Origin: Pseudomonas fluorescens | Lineage (GTDB): Bacteria; Pseudomonadota; Gammaproteobacteria; Pseudomonadales; Pseudomonadaceae | Assembly: GCF_902498195.1 (NCBI RefSeq) | Contig: NZ_CABVIY010000004.1 | Span: 558,001-622,000 of the forward strand | Reading direction: 5' to 3' | DNA length: 64,000 bases | In this document: positions 7,977-17,056 of the stretch, piece after piece | Position numbering within the stretch: position 1 is the stretch's first letter | How the letters are laid out: each line of letters opens with the position of its first letter | Made by a program: the position numbers and the translations under genes | Notes under the pieces: generated by a model | The model's input: only the letters and a program-made list of their open reading frames with translations | Told to the model about the DNA's origin: nothing | Database searches by the model: none

Positions 7977-8233
7977 CGCGCAGCCCTTGGCGGCAGGGGG
8001 GGTGACCGGTGGAACCGGAAGTATGGCTTTTTATACCGGCTCGCGCCCGGTGATGCGCTCAGAGGTAACCGGGGGCGGTCTAGGGGTTTTCTTTAGTCGG
8101 GGGGCTGCACGCACCAATAGTTGCGCCGGGACGCGGTTTTTACACTGGACCGCAATGCAAGGGTGACGCCGATCCCCTACGAAGAGCGGCACGCGGTTAC
8201 CCCACCAAACAATAAGCAAAACGGAGAAAGCCC

Positions 8234-9397
8234 ATGCTGCGTTCAGCGGTTGCGCAACAAGACGCCCCGGTCGGCGTTGACGAGCCTGTCGTCGACAGCC
8301 TGGCATTCCAGCAAGTGCTGGATGAAGTGCGCCAACGTCGCGACGAATTCGACAGCGTCTCCCACGTGCCACGGGACATGATCGAGCGCTTCAAGCAGGT
8401 GGGGATCTATCGCGCCGCCACGCCGAAGTGCTACGGCGGCGATGCATTGGCGCCTGCACAGTTCTTGCAACTGATCGAACGCATTTCCGAAGCCGACGGT
8501 TCCGCCGGCTGGGTCGCCAGTTTTGGCAGCGCCGGTGTCTATCTCGCCGCTTTGCCGCCAGAAACCCTGGCTGAAATTTACGCCGACAGCCCGGACCTGG
8601 TGTTCGCCGGCGGCCTGTTCCCGCTGCAACCGGCCGAAGCCGTCGACGGAGGCTGGCAGGTCAACGGCACCTGGAAATTCGCCAGCGGCTGCAAAGGCGC
8701 CGACTTGCTCGGTGTCGGCATCGGCGCGGCAGGCGGCAAGCCACGCACCGCCGTGTTCCGCCCGGACCAGGTCGAGATCGTCGAAAACTGGGACGTGGTC
8801 GGCCTCAAGGGCACCGGCAGCCATGACCTGCGCGTGACCAACAAGCACATCGATGAGCGCTGGACGTTTATCAGGGGTGGGGCTGCAACCATTGATGAAC
8901 CGCTGTTCCGCTACCCGTCGATTGCCTACGCCGCGCAAGTGCTGGCGGTGGTCAACCTCGGCCTGGCCCGTGCCGCCCTCGATGAAGTCAGCCGCATGGC
9001 CGGCGGCGGTGGCATCACCGGTGCACCGAAAATGGCCGACCGCGCCTACGTTCGTATTGAAATCGCCAAGGCCGAAGCCAGGCTCAGCGCCGCTCGCGGG
9101 TTCTTCTACAACACCACCGAACAGGTGTGGGACTCGATCCTGGCCGGCAACCCGGTCACGCCTGAGCAGACCAGCCTGTTGCGCCTGTCCGCGATCCACG
9201 CGTCCCAGGCCGGTGCCGCCGTGGTGCAAAGCGCCTACAGCCTGGCCGGGACCACCGCCATCTACCTGCGCCATCCGCTGCAACGCTACCTGCGCGACTC
9301 GATGGTGGTGACCCAGCACGCCTTCCTCAGCGAAGGGCTGTACGACGGCGCCGGCTCGGTGTTCCTCGGCGTGCCGCCGTTCCCTGGCTACATCTGA
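8234..9397 (+). CDS. iacA: Indole-3-acetate monooxygenase, acyl-CoA dehydrogenase fold
   Basis: A 387-residue flavin-dependent oxygenase of the acyl-CoA dehydrogenase superfamily (relatives: HsaA, indole oxygenases). The N-terminal helical domain includes YGGDALAPAQFLQLIERISEA. The middle beta-domain has WKFASGC and the typical 'GLKGTGSHDLRV'. The C-terminal helical domain ends RYLRDSMVVTQHAF. IacA carries out the first oxidation of the indole ring of indoleacetate, with FMNH2 or FADH2 from a reductase such as IacG. AACGGAGAAAG precedes the ATG. The intergenic region (7977-8233) is shared with the divergent kinase gene. I see no FeaR-type sites there. Confidence 0.92.
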   Translation: MLRSAVAQQDAPVGVDEPVVDSLAFQQVLDEVRQRRDEFDSVSHVPRDMIERFKQVGIYRAATPKCYGGDALAPAQFLQLIERISEADGSAGWVASFGSAGVYLAALPPETLAEIYADSPDLVFAGGLFPLQPAEAVDGGWQVNGTWKFASGCKGADLLGVGIGAAGGKPRTAVFRPDQVEIVENWDVVGLKGTGSHDLRVTNKHIDERWTFIRGGAATIDEPLFRYPSIAYAAQVLAVVNLGLARAALDEVSRMAGGGGITGAPKMADRAYVRIEIAKAEARLSAARGFFYNTTEQVWDSILAGNPVTPEQTSLLRLSAIHASQAGAAVVQSAYSLAGTTAIYLRHPLQRYLRDSMVVTQHAFLSEGLYDGAGSVFLGVPPFPGYI

Positions 9398-9426
9398 ATT
9401 TCATTATTTGATTAAGGATCTACAAC

Positions 9427-9798
9427 ATGTCCCAAGCTACCCAGGAACCGTTGCGCGTCGTCTTCTGCATCGGCATCACCCAGAACTTTTTCGACCTGCC
9501 CACCGGCGAAGGCCTGAGCGTGTGGAAAGGCTTCAGCCGGATGATGGCGGACCTCGGTGCAATGCCCGGCATCAACGTGCTCGGCGCCATGGATGACGAC
9601 CGCCTGATGGTCGGCCCGTCCACCACATCGCCCTGGACCGTGTACATCATGGCCGACGTCGACTGCCACCAGTCGGTGATCGACGCCTGCAACCTGTTCC
9701 GCACCACGCCGGTGAACGAGTACAGCCTGTGGCGCTACGCCAAGGTCGAAGCGCGCATCGGTCGCCCGCTGACCATTCCCGACGCGGCCAAGGTGTAA
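9427..9798 (+). CDS. iacB: IAA-degradation protein IacB (small conserved protein)
   Basis: A 123-residue soluble protein that directly follows iacA in iac clusters. It looks like a ferredoxin-like alpha-beta fold (dimeric barrel type): RVVFCIGITQNFFDLPTGEG, VYIMADVDCHQSVIDACN, VNEYSLWRYAKVEARIGRPL. Its exact reaction is unsettled to my knowledge. It is assumed to assist an early oxygenation or rearrangement step after IacA. AAGGA lies 9 bp before the ATG, and it is 29 bp after iacA. Confidence 0.85.
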   Translation: MSQATQEPLRVVFCIGITQNFFDLPTGEGLSVWKGFSRMMADLGAMPGINVLGAMDDDRLMVGPSTTSPWTVYIMADVDCHQSVIDACNLFRTTPVNEYSLWRYAKVEARIGRPLTIPDAAKV

Positions 9799-9801
9799 GC
9801 C

Positions 9802-10272
9802 ATGAACGAGGCCTTGCTGCAGCGTCTGGCGACGCTGGAAGGGGAAAGTGCAGTGCGCCGCCTGATGGCGCGCTACATGGACCTGTGCGATGTGCCGAGG
9901 GCGCAGGCCCTAGTCAGCGAACTGGCGGCGTTGTTCTGCCTCGATGCGATCTGGGAAGGCGTGGGGCGCGAGACTGCGCAGACCTTCGGCCAGCATCGTG
10001 GACGCGAGGCCGTGGCCGCTTTCGTCGGCGGCTACCTGCCGCCGTCGGATCACTTCCGGCTGAACCTGCACTACCTCACCAGCGAGTGGATTGCGGTCGA
10101 CGGCAACACGGCGCAGGGGCAGTGGATCATGCAGCAGATTTCCACCTACGCCGATGGCCGCACTGAAATGTTCGGCACCCGCCTGAACATCGATTTTCGC
10201 TGCGTCGACGGCACCTGGCTGATCGCGCATTTCCGCACGCAACGCCTCTTCAACCAGGAGCTGAGCGTATGA
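9802..10272 (+). CDS. iacI: SnoaL/NTF2-like protein IacI
   Basis: A 156-residue NTF2-fold protein: an N-terminal helix pair (RLMARYMDLCD), WEGVGRETAQTFGQHRGREA and strands such as WIAVDGNTAQGQWIMQQIST and GTWLIAHFRTQRLF. IacI proteins are conserved in iac clusters and may act as an isomerase or hydrolase-type helper. It starts 3 bp after iacB, and the ATGA at its end overlaps the iacH start, indicating translational coupling. Confidence 0.85.
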   Translation: MNEALLQRLATLEGESAVRRLMARYMDLCDVPRAQALVSELAALFCLDAIWEGVGRETAQTFGQHRGREAVAAFVGGYLPPSDHFRLNLHYLTSEWIAVDGNTAQGQWIMQQISTYADGRTEMFGTRLNIDFRCVDGTWLIAHFRTQRLFNQELSV

Positions 10273-11390
10273 GCACCTTCATCAGCGAATTCCTCCTCGG
10301 TGGCAACGGCAAGCGCGTTGCCATCAAGGACTCCATCGACATCGCCGGCTACCCGACCCGCTCGGGCAGCCGCGCCTTCGCCGATGCACCGGCAGCGACC
10401 CAAAACGCTGAGGTGGTGGACGCGATTATCAACGCTGGCTGGCAGATCGTCGGCAAGACCAACCTGCATGAACTGGCCTTTGGCGTAACCGGCATCAACG
10501 ACTGGACCGGCACGCCGGTCAACCCGCAAGCGCCTGATCGGGTGCCGGGCGGTTCGTCCAGCGGTTCGGCCTCGGCCGTCGCCGCCGGCCTGGCCGACAT
10601 CGCCATCGGCACCGACACCGGTGGTTCGGTGCGGGTGCCGGCGGCGTGCTGCGGCGTTGCCGGGCTCAAGCCGACTTATGGTCGTGTCAGTCGCGTCGGC
10701 GCGCATCCATTGGAATCCAGTCTCGATTGCGTCGGCCCGTTCGCGAGAACCATGGACGACCTGATCGCGGCCATGCAGGTGATTTGCCCGGGCTTCACCG
10801 CTCAGGGCCTGCCCGGTGACGGCGCCAAAGTCGGCTTTATCGAAGTGGCCTGCGACGCGCACCTGCAAGCCAGTCTGGGCGCCGCCGCCGACCGTGCAGG
10901 CTGGCGTCGCAGCAGCCTGCACCTGAGCGAATTCGAAGCCGCATTCACCGCCGGCCTGACCGTGATCAATGTTGAAAACTGGGCCGCGTTCGGTCACCTG
11001 ACCGGCCAGGGCCTGATCGGTGCCGACGTGGAAACCCGTTTGCTGGCTGCCAGTCGCACCACGCGCGAAGAACTGGCCCTGGCCGAAGCCGTGCGCGCCC
11101 GTTTTACCCGGCAGGTGGATGCAGCGCTGGAAGAGTTCGCGGTGCTGTTGCTGCCGACGCTGCCAAGCCTGCCGCCAACCCTGAGCGAAGCCCGCGCTGG
11201 CAGCAAGGCCGTGGCCGGCATGACCCCGCTGGTACGACCTTTCAACCTCAGCGGCCATCCGGCGCTGACGGTGCCGGTGGAACTCGATTGCGGCGGGCTG
11301 AAAGTCGGCCTGCAAATTGTTGGCCGTAAAGGCCAGGACGAACTGGTCTGCGCCTTTGGTGCGCAGCTGCAACAGAGCATGGCCGGTTGA
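10269..11390 (+). CDS. iacH: Amidase-signature hydrolase IacH
   Basis: A 373-residue amidase-signature enzyme. The catalytic Lys lies near the N-terminus (KDSIDIAGYPTRSGS), and the Gly/Ser-rich signature PGGSSSGSASAVAAGLADIA followed by GTDTGGSVRVPAACCG carries the two catalytic Ser. It is shorter than typical amidases (450-500 residues). In IAA degradation it is proposed to open the lactam ring of an oxidised oxindole intermediate. It overlaps iacI by 4 bp; 53 bp and a Shine-Dalgarno sequence separate it from iacC. Confidence 0.9.
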   Translation: MSTFISEFLLGGNGKRVAIKDSIDIAGYPTRSGSRAFADAPAATQNAEVVDAIINAGWQIVGKTNLHELAFGVTGINDWTGTPVNPQAPDRVPGGSSSGSASAVAAGLADIAIGTDTGGSVRVPAACCGVAGLKPTYGRVSRVGAHPLESSLDCVGPFARTMDDLIAAMQVICPGFTAQGLPGDGAKVGFIEVACDAHLQASLGAAADRAGWRRSSLHLSEFEAAFTAGLTVINVENWAAFGHLTGQGLIGADVETRLLAASRTTREELALAEAVRARFTRQVDAALEEFAVLLLPTLPSLPPTLSEARAGSKAVAGMTPLVRPFNLSGHPALTVPVELDCGGLKVGLQIVGRKGQDELVCAFGAQLQQSMAG

Positions 11391-11443
11391 TCGCCAGCAG
11401 TCTCTAAAACGAAATCATAAAAATAAGCCATGAGGAGAACCGC

Positions 11444-12727
11444 ATGAGCACTCATGAATACCGGCTGATCGCAACGTCGAAAAGCCCCGAAGACCTGGTC
11501 CAGCACGACCGCGTCGACGTCTCGCTGTACAACGATCCGGCACTGTTCGAAGCCGAGCTGGACAAGATTTTCTACCGCACCTGGGTGTGGGTTGCCCACG
11601 AAAGCGAAGTGCGCAACAGCGGCGACTTCAAGACCGCGATGATCGGCCGTCGCCCGGTGATCGTCGTGCGCGACAAGAAGAACAACATCAACGTCCTGGA
11701 AAACCGTTGCCGCCACCGTGGCGCGACTGTGTGCGAGAAGCACAAGGGCAACGCCACCGGTTTCACCTGCCCGTACCACAGCTGGTCCTACGGCCTGGAC
11801 GGCAAGCTGCGTGCGCTGCCATACCCGGACGGCTACGAAGGCATTCTGGAAAAATCCGAGCTGCCGCTGACCAGCCTGCGCGTCGAGAGCTACGCGGGCA
11901 TGGTCTTCGCCAGCTACAACGACGAGATCGAACCGCTGGAAGATTTCCTTGGCGGCGCCAAGCACTGGATGGACCTGTTCATGAAGCAGGGCGCCGGTTA
12001 TCCGATCAAGACCCAGGGCGAACACAAGTTCAGCTTCAAGGGCAACTGGAAGATCCAGCTGGAAAACACCACCGACGGTTACCACTTCCCGATCGTGCAC
12101 AAGTCGTTCATGTCGTCGGTGGATGAAGAAACCTCGGAAATGCTCTCGTTCATGACCGACGAGCAAGCCGTGACCCACTCGCTGGGCAACGGCCACAGCG
12201 TGATGGTGATGGTGCCGGAGCACGTCGACCTGGATCACGACGACGGCACCGAGCAACTGCAAGAGCGCTTCGCCCACGTCACCGAAGAACTGTCGAAAAC
12301 CATGGAGCCTGCACAGGTGCGCCGCATCGTGCGTTCGCTGCACGGCGCCGGGTTCAACCTGAACCTGTTCCCCAACGTGGCCATGTCGATGTCGTTCTTC
12401 CGCGTGCTGCGTCCGGTGTCGGTCACCGAAACGGAAATCCGCCACGTGGCCCTGGGCATGGACGGCGGCCCGGAAATCGCCAACCGCGAGCGCATGCGCA
12501 TTCACGAACACTTCCAGGGCCCGTTCGGTTTCGGCAGCCCCGACGACGCCGAGGCCTGGGACCGCGTGCAGCGCGGCTCCTATGCCGGCGTTGACGCACC
12601 GATCCTGGTCAACCGCGGCCTGAACCGCGAAGTCACCGCCGAGAACGGTGACAAAGTCAGCCACGCCACCGACGAAGGCGGCATGCGCGGTGCCTACGAC
12701 ATGTGGAAAAGGATGATGAGCCAATGA
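11444..12727 (+). CDS. iacC: Rieske ring-hydroxylating dioxygenase, large subunit
   Basis: A 427-residue alpha subunit. The Rieske [2Fe-2S] site is CRHRGATVC...CPYHSW (pattern CxH-x17-CxxH). The mononuclear iron site is seen in ENTTDGYHFPIVHKSF, with the two His and the bridging Asp. It pairs with iacD, and electrons would come from IacF. In the iac pathway this oxygenase is thought to act late, releasing catechol from the aromatic intermediate. AGGAG precedes the ATG. Confidence 0.93.
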   Translation: MSTHEYRLIATSKSPEDLVQHDRVDVSLYNDPALFEAELDKIFYRTWVWVAHESEVRNSGDFKTAMIGRRPVIVVRDKKNNINVLENRCRHRGATVCEKHKGNATGFTCPYHSWSYGLDGKLRALPYPDGYEGILEKSELPLTSLRVESYAGMVFASYNDEIEPLEDFLGGAKHWMDLFMKQGAGYPIKTQGEHKFSFKGNWKIQLENTTDGYHFPIVHKSFMSSVDEETSEMLSFMTDEQAVTHSLGNGHSVMVMVPEHVDLDHDDGTEQLQERFAHVTEELSKTMEPAQVRRIVRSLHGAGFNLNLFPNVAMSMSFFRVLRPVSVTETEIRHVALGMDGGPEIANRERMRIHEHFQGPFGFGSPDDAEAWDRVQRGSYAGVDAPILVNRGLNREVTAENGDKVSHATDEGGMRGAYDMWKRMMSQ

Positions 12728-13224
12728 GCAATCACGACACCCTGAACGGTTTTTCCGGCCCGCTGGCCCAGGCCATCGAATTCATCTGGCGCGAAGCCGA
12801 ATTGCTGGACCACAAGAACTACGCCGAGTGGGCGACCCTGTGGAGCGACAGCGGCAAGTACATCGTGCCGATCGACCCGGACACCGAAGATTTCGAAGCA
12901 ACGCTGAACTACGCCTACGACGACGCGCGCATGCGTGACCTGCGCATCGAACGCCTGACCGCCGGCTACTCGCCGTCGGCGGTGGACGCGGCGAAAACCA
13001 TCCGCACCGTCTCGCGTTTCCGCCTGGTGGAAGCGGCCGGCGACATCGTCGAAGTCAATTCGGCGCAGTTGTTGTACGCCTACAAGCGTGGCGTGCACAC
13101 GCCGTTCGTGGCCGACCTGAACCACCGCATCCGCTTCACCGACGGCGTGCCGAGCCTGGAGCGCAAGGTTGTGCGCCTGATCAACTCCACCGACAGCCTG
13201 AGCGCGCTCGGCTTCCTTCTGTGA
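12724..13224 (+). CDS. iacD: Rieske dioxygenase, small subunit
   Basis: A 166-residue beta subunit with the SnoaL-like fold of ring-hydroxylating dioxygenases: AIEFIWREAELLDHKNYAEW, YIVPIDPDT, VNSAQLLYAYKRG, ERKVVRLINSTDSLSALGFL. The start ATG overlaps the iacC stop (ATGA), so the subunits are translationally coupled. Confidence 0.92.
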   Translation: MSNHDTLNGFSGPLAQAIEFIWREAELLDHKNYAEWATLWSDSGKYIVPIDPDTEDFEATLNYAYDDARMRDLRIERLTAGYSPSAVDAAKTIRTVSRFRLVEAAGDIVEVNSAQLLYAYKRGVHTPFVADLNHRIRFTDGVPSLERKVVRLINSTDSLSALGFLL

Positions 13225-13234
13225 GGGCAACATC

Positions 13235-13975
13235 ATGAGTCGAGTAGCCTTGGTCACAGGTGCCTCGCGCGGACTGGGCGAGCATATCGCCCGCCGTCTG
13301 CATGCGGCGGGGTATCGCGTCGGTCTGGCCGATGTGCAGATTGAAGGCGTGCAACGCCTGGCGCTGGAACTCGATAGCAGCGGCGCCAGCGCCATGGCCA
13401 TCGAACTGGATGTGCGCAGCAAGGCGGATTTTGTCCGCGCCCGCGACTTGCTGACTGAGCGTTGGGGCGGCAGCGACATCCTGGTGAACAACGCCGGCGT
13501 GTCGAAGGTCGCGGCATTGATGGACATCACGCCCGAAGAGTTCGACGAGTCGATGGCGATCAACCTGCGCGGCACCTTCGTCGCCTGCCAGGTGTTCGGC
13601 GCACACTTTGCCGAGCGTGGCTTCGGGCGCATCGTCAACATCGCCTCGCTGGCCGGACAGAACGGCGGCACCGCCACCGGCGCGCATTACGCGGCGGCCA
13701 AGGGTGGCGTGGCGACGCTGACCAAGGTCTTTGCCCGCGAACTGGCGCCGCAAGGGGTGACGGTCAACAGCATTTCGCCAGGCCCGCTGGACTTGCCGGT
13801 GGTGCGCGAAACCGTGGCCCCGGAGCGCCTGGAACAGATTATGAAGATGATCCCGGCGGGCACCCTCGGCGACCCGACGTTCATCGCCGACAGCGTGTTG
13901 CTGCTGATTGCCGATAACGCCACCTCCGTGACGGGCGCGTGCCTGGACATCAACGGCGGCTTGTTCATGCGCTGA
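13235..13975 (+). CDS. iacE: Short-chain dehydrogenase IacE
   Basis: A 246-residue classical SDR. It has the nucleotide motif TGASRGLGEHIA at the N-terminus, NNAGVSK in the middle, and catalytic Ser (NIASLAG) and YxxxK (HYAAAKGG). The end GACLDINGGLFM is typical. It reduces or oxidises an oxindole-type intermediate of IAA degradation. It lies 10 bp after iacD and is the last gene before a REPIN that probably ends the iacABIHCDE unit. Confidence 0.9.
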   Translation: MSRVALVTGASRGLGEHIARRLHAAGYRVGLADVQIEGVQRLALELDSSGASAMAIELDVRSKADFVRARDLLTERWGGSDILVNNAGVSKVAALMDITPEEFDESMAINLRGTFVACQVFGAHFAERGFGRIVNIASLAGQNGGTATGAHYAAAKGGVATLTKVFARELAPQGVTVNSISPGPLDLPVVRETVAPERLEQIMKMIPAGTLGDPTFIADSVLLLIADNATSVTGACLDINGGLFMR

Positions 13976-13990
13976 TCCCGAAACAACCCC

Positions 13991-14080
13991 TGTAGGAGCT
14001 GTCGAGTGCTACGAGGCTGCGATCTTTTTATTTTCATAAGCAAGCTCAAAAGATCGCAGCCTTCGGCAGCTCCTACAGGG
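13991..14080. repeat. REPIN, family A, with an expanded left arm
   Basis: The left arm carries an inserted variant (GAGCTGTCGAGTGCTACGAG before GCTGCGATC). The right arm is the standard unit. The same enlarged arm type occurs at 43280. It separates iacE from iacF. Confidence 0.88.
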
Positions 14081-14132
14081 GCCGTGGTTCAAGCAATGTG
14101 TTTAACCGAAATAACAGTATTCAGGTGATGCA

Positions 14133-15083
14133 ATGATGAAGGTGAAGATCGAAAGGATCGTCGACGAAGCGCTGGATATCCGTTCCTTTCGCCTCGTGCG
14201 CAGTGACGGCCAGCCGCTCGACACCTATGAGCCGGGTGCTCACGTCGACCTTACCGGGCCGACGGGCGTGACCCGCCAGTATTCCCTGTGCAGCCCGCCC
14301 CGGGATCGCCGCGCCTATCTGGTGGCGGTGAAAAAGGAAGCGCAGTCGCGCGGCGGATCGCAGGCCTTGCACGAGCAGGTAGAAGAGGGCATGGAGCTGG
14401 AGATGGGCGCACCGCGCAATCTCTTCCGCCTCGATGAGGCCGCCAGCGAACACGTGCTGTTCGCCGCCGGCATTGGCGTGACGCCGCTGCTGAGCATGGC
14501 CTATCGTCTGGCGGAAAGCGGCCAGCCGTATCGCCTGCACTACTTCGCCCGTTCGGCCGAGTACGCCGCGTTCACCGAGCTGCTGGCGACGAACTTTGCC
14601 GACAACGTGTCGTTCCATTACGGCGTCGAACCCGCCGATCTGGACGCCGCCTTGAGCGAATGCCTGGACCGTGCCGGCCCCGAAGCCCACGTCTACACCT
14701 GCGGCCCGGCGCCGTTCATGAACAAGGTGGTGGAAGTGGCGGCGCGCAGCCGTTGCGACGACGCCATTCACCTTGAGCATTTCGCGGCAGATCCTGCGGC
14801 CAACAGCGCGCCGACCGGCAGTTTCGAAGTGGAACTGGCCAGCTCCGGCGTGGTGCTTCACGTGCCGGCCAACACCAGCCTGGTCGACGTGCTCCAGGCC
14901 CACGGTTGCGACATCGACACCGAATGCCGCGAAGGCATCTGCGGCACGTGCATCGTGGAGGTATTGGACGGCTTGCCGGAGCACCGTGACAACTGCCTGT
15001 CGAACAAGGAAAAGGCGTCCAACAAGCAGATTTGCGCCTGCGTCTCACGGGCGCTTTCCGCTCGTCTGGTATTGGACATTTAA
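14133..15083 (+). CDS. iacF: Ferredoxin reductase component of the IAA dioxygenase
   Basis: A 316-residue phthalate-dioxygenase-reductase type protein. The order is an FMN/FAD-binding barrel (with RQYSLCSPP), an NAD-binding domain (FAAGIGVTPLLSMA, YTCGPAPFM) and a C-terminal plant-type [2Fe-2S] domain (CREGICGTC, with the fourth Cys in HRDNCLS). It passes electrons from NADH to IacCD. It is separated from iacE by a REPIN and has its own leader of about 50 bp, so it may have a separate promoter. ATG 14133 is followed at once by a second ATG (14136). Confidence 0.92.
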   Translation: MMKVKIERIVDEALDIRSFRLVRSDGQPLDTYEPGAHVDLTGPTGVTRQYSLCSPPRDRRAYLVAVKKEAQSRGGSQALHEQVEEGMELEMGAPRNLFRLDEAASEHVLFAAGIGVTPLLSMAYRLAESGQPYRLHYFARSAEYAAFTELLATNFADNVSFHYGVEPADLDAALSECLDRAGPEAHVYTCGPAPFMNKVVEVAARSRCDDAIHLEHFAADPAANSAPTGSFEVELASSGVVLHVPANTSLVDVLQAHGCDIDTECREGICGTCIVEVLDGLPEHRDNCLSNKEKASNKQICACVSRALSARLVLDI

Positions 15084-15084
15084 G

Positions 15085-15105
15085 GGCTTTCCACGCTGGA
15101 AAGCC
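15085..15105 (+). terminator. Hairpin after iacF
   Basis: A perfect 8-bp stem, GGCTTTCC / GGAAAGCC with a 5-nt loop, directly after the iacF stop. It has no T-tract, so it may be an mRNA-end stabiliser rather than a true terminator. Confidence 0.45.
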
Positions 15106-15237
15106 GACGCCGGAGCCTGTTGAATGGGCGCCCGGCGGCCATCGAGGGAGGGATGGCTGGAGTACGAATCATTTTTAACGAGCCGCTCGACGAAGCGGCC
15201 GGAAAATAACAACAAAAACACGTGAGGCTTTGCGGAC

Positions 15238-16158
15238 ATGATTACAGCATCGGCGGTGCGCAATGAGGCGTTCGAAACCTGGCTGAGCCAGGTAAACCAG
15301 GCCTGCGGGCGTTTCGATGCGCGCGCGCTGGACACTGATTTTTATGGCGAGCTGGCAGAATTTCGCAGCGGCGCGATCAAGCTCAGCGTGGTCGACATGG
15401 CGCACGTGCACCTGTATCGCAGCAGCAAGGACGTCAGCGTCAGCAGCGACGGCCACTACTACGCGGTGTTCCAGATGCGCGGCAGTTCGCAGCTGGAGCA
15501 GGGCGACAACCGTGCGCAACTGGGCTGTGGCGACATCGCCCTGATCGACGCCAGCCGTCCCAGCGACATGACCTACAACGACGATTCAAGGCAGCTGTCG
15601 CTGATCCTGCCGCGCCAGGTGGTGGAGCGGGGTTCGCACTTCACGGCGGTGAACTGCGCCACGCGCATCGGCGCCAGCAGCCCGCTGGCGGCGATGGCCA
15701 ACAAGCTGGTGCTTGAGACTCGTCAGCAGGAAGGGCTGGAGATGCAGGAAAGCGAAGCCGTGCTCGACGCCCTGGTCAGCCTGCTGTTGCCTGGCGTCAG
15801 CGCCCGCGACAGCGCTGGCGATGCCCACGAGCGGCAATTTCGCAAGATCATCGCCTTCATCGACGAACACATCAGCGACGAAGAGCTCTGCCCCGAGCTG
15901 ATCGCCCGGGAGGTCGGGGTGTCGGTACGCGGGCTGTACCGGATGTTCTCCAAGCGCGGGCTGGTGGTGGCGCAATACATCAAGCATCGGCGCCTGGACT
16001 TCTGCGCGCAAAACCTGCGCCGCAGCGATGTCGAGCAGAAGCTGTCGGCGCTGTGCTATGCCTGGGGCTTCTCCGACTCCAGCTACTTTTCCTCGGCGTT
16101 CAAATCGCGCTTCGGCGTATCGCCGGGGGCTTACCGCAAGCGCTATAGCCAGAATTGA
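15238..16158 (+). CDS. feaR: AraC-family activator FeaR (aromatic amine regulon)
   Basis: A 306-residue regulator that follows E. coli FeaR along its whole length. The N-terminus has FETWLSQVNQACGRFDAR. A cupin-like sensor domain has VFQMRGSSQLEQGD and LIDASRPSDMTY. The C-terminal AraC domain has two HTHs (EVGVSVRGLYRMFSKRGLVV, and WGFSDSSYFSSAFKSRFGVS). In E. coli FeaR activates tynA (amine oxidase) and feaB (phenylacetaldehyde dehydrogenase). The matching functions here are aau and the ALDH at 27193, and FeaR-type sites occur before four operons in the window. It is transcribed alone between iacF and a REPIN. Confidence 0.88.
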   Translation: MITASAVRNEAFETWLSQVNQACGRFDARALDTDFYGELAEFRSGAIKLSVVDMAHVHLYRSSKDVSVSSDGHYYAVFQMRGSSQLEQGDNRAQLGCGDIALIDASRPSDMTYNDDSRQLSLILPRQVVERGSHFTAVNCATRIGASSPLAAMANKLVLETRQQEGLEMQESEAVLDALVSLLLPGVSARDSAGDAHERQFRKIIAFIDEHISDEELCPELIAREVGVSVRGLYRMFSKRGLVVAQYIKHRRLDFCAQNLRRSDVEQKLSALCYAWGFSDSSYFSSAFKSRFGVSPGAYRKRYSQN

Positions 16159-16170
16159 TGTTGAATCTGC

Positions 16171-16257
16171 CGGCCCTTTCGCGAGCAAGCCCGCTCCCAC
16201 ATTTGATCGGCGTCGTACGCAAATCCAATGTGGGAGCGGGCTTGCTCGCGAAGGCGG
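16171..16257. repeat. REPIN (inverted pair of GTGGGAGCGGGCTTGCTCGC-type REPs)
   Basis: Family B: two facing units, CGCGAGCAAGCCCGCTCCCA and GTGGGAGCGGGCTTGCTCGC, separated by about 30 bp. It lies between feaR and the convergent response regulator gene. Confidence 0.9.
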
Positions 16258-16297
16258 CTTCAGCTTTTGCGAAGAGCTAAACCTCTAACCCCCCATC

Positions 16298-16927
16298 TCA
16301 ATGCCGCGCCGGCTCCTCCGCCGGCAAATGCAGCACCTCGCGCACCAGCATGGCAATGCTGGTCACGCCCATCTTTTCCTTGATCTTGGTGCGGTGCACA
16401 TCCACGGTTTTCACGCTGATGTTCAGTTCCCGGGCAATCACCTTGCTGGCCTTGCCATCGATCACCAGCATCAGCACTTCGCGCTCGCGGCTGGTCAGCA
16501 GGGCCAGTTTGCCTTGCAGGTTCTGGCGCTGCTCCTGGTCGGCCTGGGCGTGCACGGCGGTCTTCAGCGCGGCCTGGATGCGGTCGATCATCTGCTGCGG
16601 GTTGTAGGGCTTCTCGACGAAGTCCAGCGCGCCATTCTTCATCGCCGTCACCGACATCGGGATGTCGCCATGGGCCGAGACGAAAATGGTCGGCAAGGTG
16701 CTGCCGCGCTGGTTGAGGATCTCCTGCAGCTGGAAACCGCTGGTTTCCGGCATGCGCACGTCCAGCACCAGGCACGCCGGTTGCCGCGGGTCGTACTGGC
16801 TGAGGAACTCTTCGGCGCCGGCAAAGCATTGCGCCTGCACGCTGACCGACTCCAGCAGCCAGGCCAGTGAAGTGCGCAGGTCCTTGTCGTCGTCAACGAT
16901 GTAAACAATCGGTTTGCGGGTTTGCAT
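16298..16927 (-). CDS. FixJ-like response regulator, probable IAA-cluster regulator
   Basis: A 209-residue NarL/FixJ regulator. The receiver domain has acidic VDDDKD, phospho-acceptor Asp56 (LVLDVRMP), VSAHGD and FVEKPYNP. The LuxR-type HTH is LLTSREREVLMLVIDGKASK followed by NISVKTVDVHRTKIKEKMG. This is the StyR/TodT/FixJ type, which pairs with PAS kinases such as that at 6495. It is divergent from iacG, and their shared region holds a 12-bp perfect palindrome (17057-17068). Kinase and regulator bracket the iac genes rather than being adjacent, which is unusual. Confidence 0.88.
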   Translation of the reverse strand: MQTRKPIVYIVDDDKDLRTSLAWLLESVSVQAQCFAGAEEFLSQYDPRQPACLVLDVRMPETSGFQLQEILNQRGSTLPTIFVSAHGDIPMSVTAMKNGALDFVEKPYNPQQMIDRIQAALKTAVHAQADQEQRQNLQGKLALLTSREREVLMLVIDGKASKVIARELNISVKTVDVHRTKIKEKMGVTSIAMLVREVLHLPAEEPARH

Positions 16928-17056
16928 CAGGGGCTGCCACGAGAAATTCTATTTATTGTTATCGCACGCGAACACGCGCGGCGCACATCGGCTCGTCTTT
17001 TCGGAGCCAGATAGCAGGATACCCACTGTCACCGGCCCTTGCGATAAAGAAACCAC

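Noticed and set aside
7977-8233. Sigma-54 promoter before iacA (TGGACCGCAATGCAA)
   Set aside because: The GG-GC spacing is 8 rather than 10 bp, and no sigma-54 activator is encoded nearby.
10994-12724. 576-codon reverse frame opposite iacH/iacC
   Set aside because: Antisense shadow of a convincing Rieske subunit gene with an intact metal site.
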